Of a stretch of 64,000 bases of DNA, positions 33,403-44,514 are shown one piece after another. Made by a program: the position numbers and the translations under genes. Where the stretch lies: contig OZ231128.1 in the NCBI GenBank assembly GCA_965153355.1, positions 1,798,001 to 1,862,000 on the forward strand. The letters are read 5' to 3'. The notes below the pieces were generated by a model. It was not told the DNA's origin. It saw only the letters and a program-made list of their open reading frames with translations, and searched no databases. This DNA is from Flaccisagitta enflata (taxonomy: Eukaryota; Chaetognatha; Sagittoidea; Aphragmophora). Every line of letters begins with the position of its first letter. Position 1 is the stretch's first letter.

Positions 33403-33721
33403 TATTCGTCACAAAGAGCAAAAAAAATCGCAACCTCAAATGTTACCTCCTTCAACCCCTCCCCCCTGCTACAACTTCTTCCTGTTGCATGTTGTAACAG
33501 AAATTTAAAACCTCTACGTATACGTTTAGAATATAGCTTTTCTAAATCCCAGTTTTGTTTGTTTGTTTGTTTTTTGTTTGTTTGTTTGTTTGTTTTTTAT
33601 ACCTTTCAGCCTTTCTATCTCCATCAGGATTTCTTTTTAGTATTAACACGCCATTAAGTAAGGAATTGTTAGTTGGTCGACTGATTTACCGAAGTCCATG
33701 TGCCGAGGTCGACAAAGCGGG

Positions 33722-33935
33722 AAAAGGGGGAAAAGAAAGAGGAAAAGAAAGAAGGGAGGTAAGGATGATGGTGAGGAGGAGAAGGAGGAGGAAGAGAAGG
33801 AGATTGTGAGAAGGAAGGAGGAAGGTAAGGATGATGATGAGGAGGAGTATGAGGAAGAGTAGGAGATTGTGAGAAGAAAGGAGGAAGGTAAGGATGATGA
33901 GGGGGAGGATGAGGAGGAGTAAGGGCTGAAACAAG
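33722..33935. repeat. Purine-rich tandem repeat, about 63-66 bp unit
   Basis: GGAGATTGTGAGAAGGAAGG and GGTAAGGATGATGATGAGGA recur about three times. Compositional frames only. Confidence 0.8.
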
Positions 33936-33975
33936 GATGGAGTAAAGAGGCAGAGCTACTACGCGAATTGATATA

Positions 33976-34617
33976 ACGGGTGGTCAAAAAAAAAGTGACT
34001 TTTTCATTTTCTCATTTCTCTTGTAAAATAATGGTTAGAGTAAAATTTCTTTTTTTGCTAATAAGATATGGTGCAGGACAATTTTTTTCATTATTATGAT
34101 TTTTGTATATCTTCTATACATTTCAAGTTATTTACAATAAACTGATTTTGATTTTGGACCGCCTTGATTTTTACCAAAGATTTTTTGTAAAAAAATTTAA
34201 ATTTTTCTATAGATTCACTATCTATAGTTAAGAACAACTTAAAAACTGATAAAAAACCTAAAAAAAATTTTAAGAATACAAACATATAACAAAACAAAAA
34301 ATACTTCTAAAAACATTGTTTTATTTTCTAGTCAAATCTTTTAAACCAAAGCTTGAAGGCTTATGAATAATAGTATTTATTTCAAACAGGATTTAATAAA
34401 CATAATTGTTTCTTAAAAACAACTAATAATCTATATTATAACCAATTTATGCAAACATTTCACTTTTTTGTATTTATATAATTATGTGTTTTACAAAATT
34501 GAAAAAAATCAATTTTTCTATACAGTTTACTTCATTTTTAAAATATCAACTCATAAAAAAAATTTCAAACTTATTGGAAAAAATTCTAGCTTAGTCACTT
34601 TTTTTTTGACCACCCGT
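33976..34617. mobile_element. Tc1/mariner-like MITE, TA-flanked (642 bp)
   Basis: Ends ACGGGTGGTCAAAAAAAAAG and CTTTTTTTTTGACCACCCGT are inverted with AGTGAC next to them. TA at 33974-33975 and 34618-34619. AT-rich interior, no transposase. Confidence 0.88.
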
Positions 34618-34677
34618 TATAACACCCACTTAGCCAATATTGTTTAAAAATTCAAATTACTAACATAACCTTGGGGA

Positions 34678-35275
34678 CATAAAAAATGGCGGATTTTTAA
34701 AACCTTTCTTTTGAACCATAAGTAGGCATAACGTTAAAAAAATGGATTGAAATTGGTGAAGCCTGTAAAGCCCTTTGAAAGATCTTTCATTTGAGTCGTG
34801 TCTGGTATCTGCAGCTTTTTTTGTTTGGAAATGGCATAGGTTTGAAGAAAAACATCACCGATTGGAAAAAGGGCAAATAATGTCTTTTTTTTCTATTAGC
34901 ACTTTTTGTCTCGGAGTTTTTATCAATAATTCAACTCAGAATTGTCACAGCTACTTGATATCCATGAGCAAATTAAAGAGCTTCGAATTTTCTTCGAAAT
35001 GGCGCCAAGAACGAATTTTTTACTCATTGTGTCTAGTTTCTATGTTACAACAAACAAAAAACATGCAAATCCTATAGGACACACTCCAATTCCTGACAAC
35101 CTGTCTACATCCCAATGCCATTTCTAAACGAATAAAGCTAGGATAACCAGCAAAGTCTCATTTGAAAGATCTTTTGCAGAGCTTCAAAATGGTCACTGAT
35201 TTTTTAAAGTTTTTCTCAATTTTAGGTAGACAGAATAAGTTTTCCAAAATCCGCCATTTTTTTTGTCCCCAAGGT
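34678..35275. mobile_element. MITE family H, copy 2 (TA-flanked, 598 bp)
   Basis: Ends ACCTTGGGGACATAAAAAAT and TTTTGTCCCCAAGGT. TA at 34676-34677 and 35276-35277. Inner GATCTTTCATTTGAG pairs with CATTTGAAAGATC as in copy 1 (3250-4161). The middle differs between copies. Confidence 0.85.
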
Positions 35276-35329
35276 TAAGTTCTTTTTTGGCATTTAGCAT
35301 AAGATATATCGTGAATTGCGTAAAGCACG

Positions 35330-35360
35330 CGCCAGGGTAGCCATGTATCCAGCCTTGTTT
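35330..35360 (+). mobile_element. Family A1 3' end fragment
   Basis: GCCAGGGTAGCCATGTATCC and AGCCTTGTTTT. Confidence 0.6.
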
Positions 35361-35471
35361 TTTCTTGATTCGCGTAGTAGAGCGGGTGTGGTGGAGCGAC
35401 GACAGAAACCGTGAAAATGATGAGATTTTCCCGGTAAAGACGTTGAAGACCACAAAGCAGCAAAAGAAAAA

Positions 35472-35685
35472 ACAAGGCCGGATACACGGCTACCGTAGTC
35501 GCGTGCGGGTGGGCAGGAGCAGTGCTGGAGAAGGCCACTAGGGCGTTTGGGCAGGAGCTGTATGCTCAAAAAGCTAAAAAACGCCGAAAAAGTAAAAAGG
35601 GGACCGACCGACCGACCAACCGACCGACCGACCGACCGACCGACCGACCGACATAGCGGGGTGTAGAGTCGCGTAGCACGCGACT
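35472..35685 (-). mobile_element. HINE-like element A1, complete (214 bp)
   Basis: Minus strand: AGTCGCGTGCTACGCGACT, CTACACCCCGCTATGTC, (GGTC)n, TTTTTACTTTTTCGGCG, CACTGCTCCTGCCCACCCGC, ACGCGACTACGGTAGCCGTG, TATCCGGCCTTGTT. AGTCGCGTGC is exactly inverted in GCACGCGACT. Flanks are A-runs, that is T-runs on the element strand. Confidence 0.92.
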
Positions 35686-35826
35686 AAAAATGGAGCAAGG
35701 AGAGTGGAGAGGAGAGAAAACGGGAGCTCTCCAAGAAGAAACGACAGTAAAGAAAAGGGTGAAGTGAGGGGAAAGTAGAGGAAAGAAACGGTCAGAGGGG
35801 AGCAAGCAAAGAAGGAAGAGGACAGA

Positions 35827-36052
35827 GGGCGTGTTTCTAAAGAGTGCCAAAAACGTGTTTGTTCCCGTGAAACGCGATAACAGCGTGAACACATATTTAA
35901 GAATTTCAACTGTCCCACGAGGGAGTGAGCGAAGTGAGTGAGCGAGCCCATGAACGGAGCGAGTGAGCGAAGCGAGCACAGCGAAGCGGAGCGCTGCGGA
36001 GCGAGTGAGCGGAGTGAGCGGTGCGAGCGAACGAACGTAGCGAGCAACCAAG
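35827..36052 (+). mobile_element. Family B element, right end missing
   Basis: GGGCGTGTTTCTAAAGAGTG, CGATAACAGCGTGAACACAT, CCCACGAGGGAGTGAGCGAA, core of GAGCGAAGCGAG type, ending at CGAGCAACCAAG without the CTAGAAACGCCC terminus. Confidence 0.78.
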
Positions 36053-36094
36053 AAGGGAACTGAGATCAGTTAAACGATGGAAGCTAACATTTTT

Positions 36095-36359
36095 AGTTGC
36101 GCGCTACGCGACTCTATGACCGCTATGTCGATCGGTTGGTTGGTCTGTCGGTCCGTCCATCAGTCCGTCCGTCGGTCCCTCCGTCTGTCCGTCCTACCGT
36201 CCGTCTGTCCGTCCGTCCGTCCGTCCGTCACACTACTTTTTTGGGGTTTTCTCGGTCTTTGGCCTCACTGCACTGCTCTTGCCCAAATGATCAAGTGACC
36301 TCAAATACAGCTCCTGCCCACCTGCACGCAACTGGGGTAGCCGTGTATCCGGCCTTGTT
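36095..36359 (+). mobile_element. HINE-like element A1, long tetranucleotide tract
   Basis: AGTTGCGCGCTACGCGACT, a GTCC/GTCG/GTCT tract (36130-36228), CACTGCTCTTGCCC, CCTGCCCACCTGCACGCA, ACTGGGGTAGCCGTGTATCC, GGCCTTGTT. The outer AGTTGC is matched by GCAACT at the 3' site even though the local hairpin arm is GCGACT. Confidence 0.9.
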
Positions 36360-37164
36360 TTCTACAAAGGCGTAAAAAAAGGAGCAGCTTTACCAAAAAA
36401 ATTAAGCTAAAGAATTACAATTACGTCCCAAGCATGAACAATCTCATGGTTTCTAGTCAATCCATGTGAAAATTACAATGATATATTGATGTTAACTTGC
36501 TTAAACACATCATCTTTTGGGACAAATATTAGTCAAATTTCAAAATTAGCTGGAAGCTAAACCACTGAAGCCAGTGCTTTGAAATTTTGCATGAACAAAT
36601 GGTAGGTTTTTTTAGGCAGAACCAATCCGAATTTCTCAAAATGAATGCTTTAGGCACCAGAAAGGTTTTGCTGGTATCAGTTGCTTTTGATTGCTGGGTA
36701 TGAACTATGGGGTCTATGGACGATTGATGGACGCGGTTTCCATACTCTCTCATGACTCCAAGTACTCTGCTGTTGAAGCGTGAACTATATCATTGTTGAC
36801 TGAGCTGGTTGTCGGTGAAAGTCAACCGATGTAAGAATGATGTGGCGAAAAGAATTGTACGCACACAATGACAGATATATGGTGATATGTGTCTCTCTTT
36901 CGCTCTCTTTACCAGTCCATGGAGAAAAGAAAGCGGCGTTGGAGAAGGAGGAAGAGAGAAAAAAGCAGGAAGAGGGAAAAGGAGGAAGAGGAAGAAGAGG
37001 AAGAGGTGGGGGAGGTGGAATGAAGAAAAGCATGAGATGGGAAAAAAGAAAGGGAAAAATAAAGGACGTGCAGTCAAGGCCAGGTCTTTTATAACTTTTT
37101 GCAAATCCTTGAAAAAGTGTTTTTATACATGAAACGCATCGAATTTAGAGATATCTATGTGAGA

Positions 37165-37167
<3 letters not shown>

Positions 37168-37262
<95 letters not shown>

Positions 37263-37292
37263 GAGAAAGAAAGAAAGCAAGAGAGAGAGAGA
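37168..37292. repeat. (GA)n-(GAAA)n compound array
   Basis: About 25 GA units then about 16 AAAG units. Confidence 0.97.
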
Positions 37293-37485
37293 TAATGAGG
37301 TAGAGAGGAGTGGGAATAAAAGCAACGCCAGTCTCACAATTATTTCAAAAGCAAACTCATGAAAAACATATTTCTAGTTGGCCCAGTTACATGAAATATT
37401 AACTGACTTGGAATGACGCCATTGGGTCCCCATAGTTCAAATTTTATGATAATGGGCCAAATAGAAGTATACTTTTCTTGTTTTT

Positions 37486-38302
37486 AGTCGCGTGCACGCG
37501 ACTCTATAACCCGCTGTGTTGGTCGGTCGGTCCATCGGTCGATAACACTTTGCTGTTTTGGCGTTTACGGGTGGTTTTCGCATTACTGCTCCCGCCAAAA
37601 AGCTTGATTAGCCTTTTTTTCATCACTGCCCCTGCCTACCTGCACGCAACTTCAGTAGCCATGCACAGCCGCCCAGAGCTTGACGCCAGTTGACCTGAAA
37701 TGATCGTCACCAACTTCAGTGGTTTCATGACCCTGATGGTGCATAGATTACATTTCTAGAAAAAATGAAATCTGTTTTGGGGCGCTTTTTAAAATATCTA
37801 AAAAAATAGTACTATTTTACTATATTTTTTACAATAAATCTTAGTGATAAATTTTTTTGATAATTTTGACAGCAGATTTGATCTCAGATGATAGTTTCCG
37901 GTTCGTTTGATATGTCACACTATATATTTTTGCAAAAGAAATAAAAGCTTATTTTTTGGTCACATTACTATATAAAACAATGTTAAATAGCAAAATTTAA
38001 CTTTTTATTTCTTTTGCAAAAGTATATAGTGTGACATATCAAACAAACCGGAAACTATCATATGAGATGATATCTGCAGTCAGAATTATCAAAGAATTCA
38101 TCACAAAGAGTTATGGTAAAAAATATAGTAAAATAGTACTATTTTTTTAGATATCTTAAAAAGCGCCCCAAAACAGATTTCATTTTTCTTAGAAATGTAA
38201 TCTATGCACCATCAGGGTCATGAAACCACTGAAGTTGGTGACGATCATTTCAGGTCAACTGGCGTCAAGCTCTGGGTGACTGTGCATGTATCCGGCCTTG
38301 TT
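37486..38302 (+). mobile_element. HINE-like element A1 interrupted by a palindromic element
   Basis: 5' AGTCGCGTGCACGCGACT, CTATAACCCGCTGTG, GGTCGGTCGG, then CCCCTGCCTACCTGCACGC and AACTTCAGTAGCCATG. After the insertion TATCCGGCCTTGTT resumes. Removing 37664-38284 and one CATG restores GTAGCCATGTATCC, the usual A1 3' sequence. Confidence 0.9.
37664..38284. mobile_element. Palindromic element with 4-bp TSD CATG (621 bp)
   Basis: Ends CACAGCCGCCCAGAGCTTGA and TCAAGCTCTGGGTGACTGTG. The arms pair for about 300 bp each with a centre near 37974. CATG is duplicated (37660-37663, 38285-38288). Superfamily not assigned; no protein. Confidence 0.92.
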
Positions 38303-38519
38303 GAGTGAAGTGTCGCGTTTGCAATATTTTTGAGACAGGTGTTAAGTTAGGGATGGCGTAAACATAATACTATTCATACACTTTACAGTCATCGCCCGTT
38401 GTTACTAATGACATGTTTACTAATGACATGTTATGGGCTGGACTGTACTGTTCATTACAAACATACAGTTTACATACATGTTCGTTAAAAAATTGTGTAT
38501 GTCCAATTCAAAACAAAAG

Positions 38520-38738
38520 ACGCGGGGTCACAATATCGTTGCGGACGGGTGGGCAGGGGCATCCAAGCCCCATCCACACCCGAACCCACCCCCAACACTC
38601 AAACATACTCAAAAAGTATCGAAAACGCTCATTTTCCCACTTTTCGACTCGATCACCATGACGGATGGACCAACGGACCAACGGGCCAACGGACCAACGG
38701 ACGGACGAAGCCTCTTATAGAGTTGCGTGTCCGCAACT
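38520..38738 (-). mobile_element. HINE-like element A5, complete
   Basis: Minus strand: AGTTGCGGACACGCAACT, CTATAAGAGGCTTCGTCC, (GTCCGTTG)n, GAGTCGAAAAGTGGGAAAAT, GCCCCTGCCCACCCGTCC, GCAACGATATTGTGACCCCG. The terminal AGTTGCGGAC is inverted in GTCCGCAAC. The outer end differs from A3 (hairpin ACAATATCGTTG region). Confidence 0.82.
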
Positions 38739-38825
38739 AAAAAAAGCGTCAATGATGTACTCACTTCGCATCGATCTGAATGGGGAAGGAAAACTCGTGT
38801 CAAGGAAAAAGAGTCATCAAGGAAA

Positions 38826-38893
38826 ACCACATGCCACATGCCACATGCCACATGCCACATGCCACATGCCACATGCCACATGCCACATGCCGA
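38826..38893. repeat. 7-bp tandem repeat (CACATGC)n
   Basis: Nine units of CACATGC, each containing the palindrome GCATGTG / CACATGC. Confidence 0.95.
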
Positions 38894-39003
38894 GACAGAA
38901 GCTTAACATCTTCTCTCTTTTTATCCACCCCAGGTACAGCAGGCGAATGGGAATCAAGGGATAGGGTTAAATTCAGGCATGATTTGATTCTTTGAGAGAG
39001 CTA

Positions 39004-39168
<165 letters not shown>

Positions 39169-39236
39169 GTCTGTCAGTGTTTCTCTCTGTCTGTTGTTCA
39201 TGTTCCTCTGTTTGTGTGTGTATGTGTATGTGTGTG

Positions 39237-39501
<265 letters not shown>

Positions 39502-39878
39502 TAATCTTACGTGTACGAGAAAGGGTTTTTCAAGAGTGTCAGTCTCTGCGCGCGCGCGCGTGTGCGTTCACACCTGCGCCGAACATCACGTTTATATCAC
39601 CCTTTCTACCCAGTCGAGCGTGAAACTGTCCCACTTGGCCCAATAAAATCTGTGATAGAATTTGAAAAACCAATTTACATGTCGGCCGAAAGAGGGGGCG
39701 ACAAGAAGGGAACCGGAAAAAAAACGAAGCCGCCAACAGGGGAAAGGTCAAATACATAATACATGAGAACGGAAGAGTCTGGTGGGGGGCCGGGGGGGGG
39801 GGGGAATCGTGATAGAGACGGGGGTTGGGGGAGGAAGTGACGACGAAACATGGGAGATGTGACAAAAATATGAAAGGA

Positions 39879-39883
<5 letters not shown>

Positions 39884-39932
<49 letters not shown>
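39884..39932. repeat. (GA)n microsatellite
   Basis: About 24 units. A poly-G/C run at 39781-39805 lies nearby. Confidence 0.97.
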
Positions 39933-39934
<2 letters not shown>

Positions 39935-40356
39935 TATATCAATAACCAGCAACTTTAGGACATTGTAAATCCTTGTCTTGCTTTTTTCCAATTTCAGTGT
40001 TAACATTCTGTTCTTTGAGCGTGAACTTTCTCCTGAAATTCTGACATTGTACTAAAACTGCAAATTCAAGGATAACAATTTTTGATTTTGATTCATAGAA
40101 TCTCTGTACTCAAATGTCTTAGTTCTCGTGCATGTAGCCAGGAGATTGTGTAGGTGAAACGATGCTATCTACGATAACGAAGACAGCAATACCCTACCCA
40201 GATAGAAGAATGGTGAAAAAGACAGAACGAGAAGCGACTGACAAAGATGAAGTCACGAGAGAAAGGGCAAAAAAGACAGAATCATTAGTTGTAGAATGTG
40301 GACGGGACACTCCACAGTTTCCTGGCTGTTACGCCAATTGGTGCCTTTTCTTATTA

Positions 40357-40533
40357 CAGTTCAACCCCGCTCTAACGGATTTCAGGGGACCAACAGTTAT
40401 TTTCTTTTATAAGTGGACTTCTATTATCGCCAACAAATAAAATAAAATAAATCAACTTGAAGGGACCATGAATTTGCAGCTGTTATAGGCGAAATTCCGT
40501 TGGTGGCGTGTCTGTTAGAGCAGGGATCAACTG
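40357..40533. mobile_element. pogo/Tigger-like MITE (177 bp)
   Basis: Ends CAGTTCAACCCCGCTCTAAC and TGTTAGAGCAGGGATCAACTG are inverted, flanked by TA (40355-40356, 40534-40535). Interior keeps the family pattern AGGGGACCAACAG and AAGGGACCATGAATT. Confidence 0.88.
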
Positions 40534-40619
40534 TACTTATTTTATGAAATTGATCGAGTACAAGATCCACTTGTATGATTTATGTTGAATTTATCATCCA
40601 TGATTTGATTCATTTTTCA

Positions 40620-40716
40620 GTCAAGTGCATACAAATCTATGTGTTGCCGTGTTGAAATTATCAATTTGTGTCATCTGCCCCCATCCACCTAAATGTAACT
40701 GGGGGCTGTATGTAGT
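40620..40716 (+). mobile_element. Decayed family A element
   Basis: AGTCAAGTGCATACAAATCT, ATGTGTTGCCGTGTTG, TGCCCCCATCCACCTAAATG and TAACTGGGGGCTGTATG follow the A2/A1 order with many substitutions. Confidence 0.5.
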
Positions 40717-40836
40717 TGTATTGAAAAGTTCATTATACAGATCACCTTAATGATGAGTTTTTTTAAGATTCCACTGTAATGAAGTGAGGCTGAATAATCA
40801 AAATTGTTTGTAAAAAAAACATCTCAAGAAATAGTA

Positions 40837-41034
40837 CAGTCAAACCCCTAAGAACGGATTTCTAGGGACCAACAGATCTTATCTGTTTTAGGTGGTTTTC
40901 TGTTATTGCCAATTCAAGAAATCAAAGTAAGTGAGACAAAAACTCAAGAAATCAAAGTAAGTGAGACAAAAATTCTTTGTCCATTATATGCGGATTGCCA
41001 TCACTCTTGGGTCCGGTATAGCGAGGCGTAATTG
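40837..41034. mobile_element. pogo/Tigger-like MITE (198 bp)
   Basis: Left end CAGTCAAACCCCTAAGAACG, right end TATAGCGAGGCGTAATTG. TA at 40835-40836 and 41035-41036. A 32-bp internal direct repeat (CAAGAAATCAAAGTAAGTGA) is present. Confidence 0.8.
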
Positions 41035-41369
41035 TATTTCAGATTGCACTGTTTAGCATTTATTCATTATGCTTATGATACCTTTTTTATATCTTGATAA
41101 CCCAACCAAAAACCTATAGTTCCCCTCTTTATAAGTCAAAAAATCTAGTCCCATTGTAATCGTTATGCCAAGGTCCTGCTGTCCTATTTCTATCGGTTTC
41201 AGCGTACTGAGCGAAAAGCAGAGGAGGGAAAAGTTGTGTGCGTGGAAATTTGAGGGAAAAAGAATGTCAGTATCCATTTGCTGTCCCTGCTGAAAGATCT
41301 TTCAGCCTCTCCGGTGATTCCCTTGTTGTCACAATGGGCTGTTGAGAGGCCCCAGTCAAGGCAAAGCAA

Positions 41370-41371
41370 AT

Positions 41372-41449
<78 letters not shown>

Positions 41450-41515
41450 GAGACAGACAGAGAGACAGACAGAGACTGACACAGTGGTAGACAGAGAGAG
41501 AGAAAACGACAGACA
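41370..41515. repeat. (GA)n array with GACA variants
   Basis: About 30 GA units followed by GAGACAGACA variants. Confidence 0.97.
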
Positions 41516-41550
41516 GACAGAAAATAAGAAAAGTTACCGGAAAAAAAAAA

Positions 41551-41774
41551 GACACGCAACCCTACATGAGGCTTGGTCCATCTGTTGGTCCGTTGGTCCG
41601 TTGATCCGTAACGCCAAAGTTGAAAATGTGAAAAACGCGCATCAATGATGCTGCAGTTGTTGTTGTTGTTTGTGTTCGTGTGTAGGAAGGGGGCTTTGGG
41701 GTGGGGGTGGGATGAGGCTGGGAGTTGGATGCCCCTTTCTACCCGTCCGCAACGTTATCATGACCCCGCGTTAC
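41551..41774 (+). mobile_element. Family A5 element, 5' end damaged
   Basis: GACACGCAACCCTACATGAG, GCTTGGTCCATCTGTTGGTC, GAAAATGTGAAAAACGCGCA, (TTG)n, GGGGTGGGGGTGGGATGAGG, CTTTCTACCCGTCCGCAACG, TTATCATGACCCCGCGTTAC. Local hairpin arm partly lost. Confidence 0.75.
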
Positions 41775-42328
41775 TTGTCGATTTTAGACCTTCTTGATAG
41801 GCCCTTATCAACATGATAAGCCCTTTCCTTTTTTCAGATTTTTCCCTTTCCTAAGACTTTGTTGAACTTACCTACCATAGCTGAGCTAGAAAACATGGCC
41901 TGAGGCTACTACGAAGTGTGCCCGGCACCCCCATCATGTCCCATATATTAAGTACCGATCTCATTGATCATGCATGCTGTTCAGAGGATGCAACTTCCTT
42001 CTTACTCATATTGACTTTTTTGTTTCACAGTTTTCCCCGAAAAAAAGGTACAAATGTTAGAAAGTGAAAATAAGTGGAGATCTGACATTTATTCACGTTT
42101 TTTTTTTCACACAAAAGGCGGCGGTGATAAAAACGGATAAAATCAAAATCAAATAAAGTGCAAGAAACAAAACAAAAAACAAAAAACAAAACAAAAACAA
42201 TAAAAAACAAAAACAAAGTTTGTATGAGGCAGAACAATAATCAGAAACTAATAGAACGCTCTTACAATACCGTGAGAATCTTTTTCTTTTTATGGGGGGG
42301 GGAGATTTCTTGCTTTTATTTTTTTGGA

Positions 42329-42601
42329 TTAGAGATGAGTTTTACACAATTGTAAAGCATCATCAGCACCGATGGTTGCACAAGATTTGATGGAAGCTAT
42401 AGAAAGTAAAAGGCAATCAATGTTCTGTGTAATACAGTAGGACTCATAGGAAAAACTGTCATCAGCGGGCTGGCAAGGCCGTTTGATGTCTCCATTAACC
42501 TCCGCATGAAATTGGCTAGATTTACACATACACGGTGAACAAGCTCCAGTGGGGGAAAGTAAAGCTTTGGCTTCTAAAACTGCCAGAGTATCACATTTCA
42601 T
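42329..42601 (-). CDS. Cysteine-rich 90-aa frame, possible exon (weak)
   Basis: This minus-strand frame is free of low complexity and has nine cysteines at residues 3, 21, 24, 26, 43, 56, 63, 74 and 86, with a CSPCMCK cluster. I recognise no domain. There is no signal peptide and no clear donor or acceptor, and the plus strand carries an acceptor-like CTTTTGCAG at the position of its ATG. It lies about 1 kb downstream of the receptor gene on the same strand. It could be an exon of an extracellular protein or chance. Codons are not distinctive. Confidence 0.2.
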   Translation of the reverse strand: MKCDTLAVLEAKALLSPTGACSPCMCKSSQFHAEVNGDIKRPCQPADDSFSYESYCITQNIDCLLLSIASIKSCATIGADDALQLCKTHL

Positions 42602-42609
42602 CTTTTGCA

Positions 42610-43280
42610 GTGTTGTAAAAAATTACCTGATACTTTATATAAGCCAAAGCTGAGGTTATTAGCTTTAGTGCTTAAGAGGATATGTTAAAATCTTTAAAAT
42701 GTCCAAAACTAGGAATGGCTCAAAAACAACTTTCAGACTTGAGTGCTTTAAAACTGGTAAATGGTGCTGTTTTATTCTTTCAATTATTGAACCAAATGGT
42801 GCATTCTTGGTTTCTACCTGAACCACCATAAATGCCTTTTAGGTCTTTTTATCCATCTTGATTTAGTCATGCCAGTTTCTTCTTTGCAACTTGAGTAAGA
42901 TTGAGAATCAATGAGTAATTTTTTGAGGTTGGAGAGGAACCTTCATATTTTTGGTCATATCTTTTTAGCTGTTTCAATTTTTGTATTTTGACCAACCAAA
43001 GCAAGAGGAACAATCGTCAGGCAGTTCCCTACAAAGAGCAACTTTCAAATTATGAATATCTCAAGTTGTTTATGCGTAATTAGCTTTTACTTTCCCCCAC
43101 TTGAGGTAGTTCACCCTGTAGATAACACAACAGGTACATCACCCAAACATTTCCTATGAAGTTCCTTTCCTCAACTTTTTTCACAACGTCTTTAACATTT
43201 ATAATCGCATTTCTATGCGCATCAACCAACACCAAATACAGAAAGAAATTTACTCTTTCAAACTTGAAGACACAATTTTT
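42610..43280. other. Unique AT-rich DNA, no gene supported
   Basis: A 70-aa minus-strand frame (43080-43292) begins inside a family A element and shows no family resemblance. No other signal. Confidence 0.4.
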
Positions 43281-43426
43281 AGTCGCGGACACGCGACTCT
43301 ACACCTTGCCGTGTCGGTCGGTATGTCGGTAAGCCGGTACGTCACATTTTTGAATTCCGAGCGGTATTCGCATTAGTGCTCCTGCCCAACCGTCTGCGAC
43401 TGGATTGCCGTGTATCCGGCCTTGTT
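43281..43426 (+). mobile_element. HINE-like element A2, complete (146 bp)
   Basis: AGTCGCGGACACGCGACT, CTACACCTTGCCGTGTC, a GGTC/GGTA tract, GTATTCGCATTAGTGCTCC, CAACCGTCTGCGACTGG, ATTGCCGTGTATCC, GGCCTTGTT. Flanks are T-runs. Confidence 0.9.
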
Positions 43427-43608
43427 TTTTCTGGCGATAGTTTTGGGCAACTTAGGCTAAGGCGCAATCTATCAGCTCTATGTAAATCATGTATATAGAT
43501 TTTACACTAGCACTGTCTTAAACAAACAAGTGATGAAGAAAAATACAAGAGCAGTTTTGTTACGATATGCACTCTCTCTCTCTACTGAACGGCGTCGTTT
43601 TGAATATA

Positions 43609-44165
43609 CATCGTCTTCGGATCGGACTGTGAAATGCGAAACCTTTATAGCTCCTAAACTACTAGGAAAAAAATCATGAAATTTTCAGTGAATATTGGTA
43701 ATATGTGACGGTTTTTACATGTCAAAGATCAGATCATAGTATAGAAAAAGTGAGGGGAAGAAAAATATTGAAAGAAAACCCATTTTTGATTAAGATCAAT
43801 TTTCCCCCACTTCCTTAGAAAGGAGTTATCTTTATTTGCTTGAAATTGTTTTGCATTTCAACAAAAACTCAAGGATTTATTTTCAATGACAGATGTTAAC
43901 TTATGTGTTACCTAGTTGCTGCATATTCTGAGAAAAAACAGCACCTTCCAAAAAAAAAAACAGGTAAAAAAAGCCATTTTGCTTAAAAAATGGATGTTCT
44001 TTCAATGTTTTGTTTTCCCCTCACCTTTTCTATATTGTGATCTGAGCTTTGACATGCAAAAACCGTCACATGTTACCAATATTCACTTAAAATTTCATAA
44101 TTTTTTTCCTAGTGGTTTAGGAGCTATAAAGGTTTTGCATTTCACGGTCCGATCCGAAGGCGGTG
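43609..44165. mobile_element. TA-flanked MITE inserted at the 3' end of the receptor gene (557 bp)
   Basis: Ends CATCGTCTTCGGATCGGACT and AGTCC-complement GTCCGATCCGAAGGCGGTG are inverted with similarity over more than 100 bp. TA at 43607-43608 and 44166-44167. No transposase. It interrupts the last codons of the 7TM receptor frame and supplies a new stop (44117-44119). On the minus strand it also contains AATAAA hexamers (complement of TTTATT at 43831 and 43876). Confidence 0.87.
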
Positions 44166-44411
44166 TATTTCATCGATATGTAATGACAAATTTTGATGAG
44201 CATGCCAAATTTACGCACCATGAAATAAAAAGAAACGACTAAGATGAAGAAAATGTTGAGATAAAAAGCGGTTTCGAACAGAAAGATGGCGTCCAAGTCA
44301 ACTGCCAGCCAATAAATGGTGAAACAAATGATGGACAGAAGAGACAGCAAAAAAGCCAATGAATCCAAGGCCAAAATGGATCGGGACCACAATTGGGCCT
44401 TTGCGCTTCCC
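44117..44411 (-). CDS. 7TM receptor, last exon (TM6, TM7, tail)
   Basis: An acceptor CTTGACAG ends at 44412, and the first exon base completes an Arg codon begun in the previous exon, so splice phase agrees. The exon codes GSAKAQLWSRSI, then a hydrophobic segment LALDSLAFLLSLLSIICF (TM6), a short loop AVDLDAIF, and a second segment FYLNIFFILVVSFYFMVRKF (TM7 passing into helix 8). The N-rich NPxxY motif is replaced by LN..ILVVSFYF, as often in divergent invertebrate peptide receptors. The LN-x-F-F..FMVRKF layout resembles FMRFamide-receptor-like proteins, but ligand and subfamily are inference. A MITE begins at the codon after MKY, so the last 15 residues and the stop are element-derived. Confidence 0.62.
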
Positions 44412-44440
44412 CTGTCAAGATTGAAACGTTTTTTTTATAG

Positions 44441-44510
44441 TCGCGGACTTGCTATACTTACTATGTCGATTCGTCCATATGTCGGTCTGTCTGTTGGAAA
44501 TGTCTTTTTT
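44441..44510 (+). mobile_element. Family A fragment in receptor intron
   Basis: ATAGTCGCGGACTTGCTATA and CTATGTCGATTCGTCCATAT with a GTCG/GTCT tract. The 3' half is missing. Confidence 0.65.
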
Positions 44511-44514
44511 TTTT

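Noticed and set aside
35566-36051. Minus-strand frames of 157-161 aa across a family B element
   Set aside because: The heptamer core of family B reads open in several frames. The same product recurs at 47019-47450 and 52247-52606, so it is element sequence.
38826-38893. CACATGC heptamers as a telomere-like repeat or CRISPR-like array
   Set aside because: Only nine head-to-tail units with no spacers and no telomeric context.
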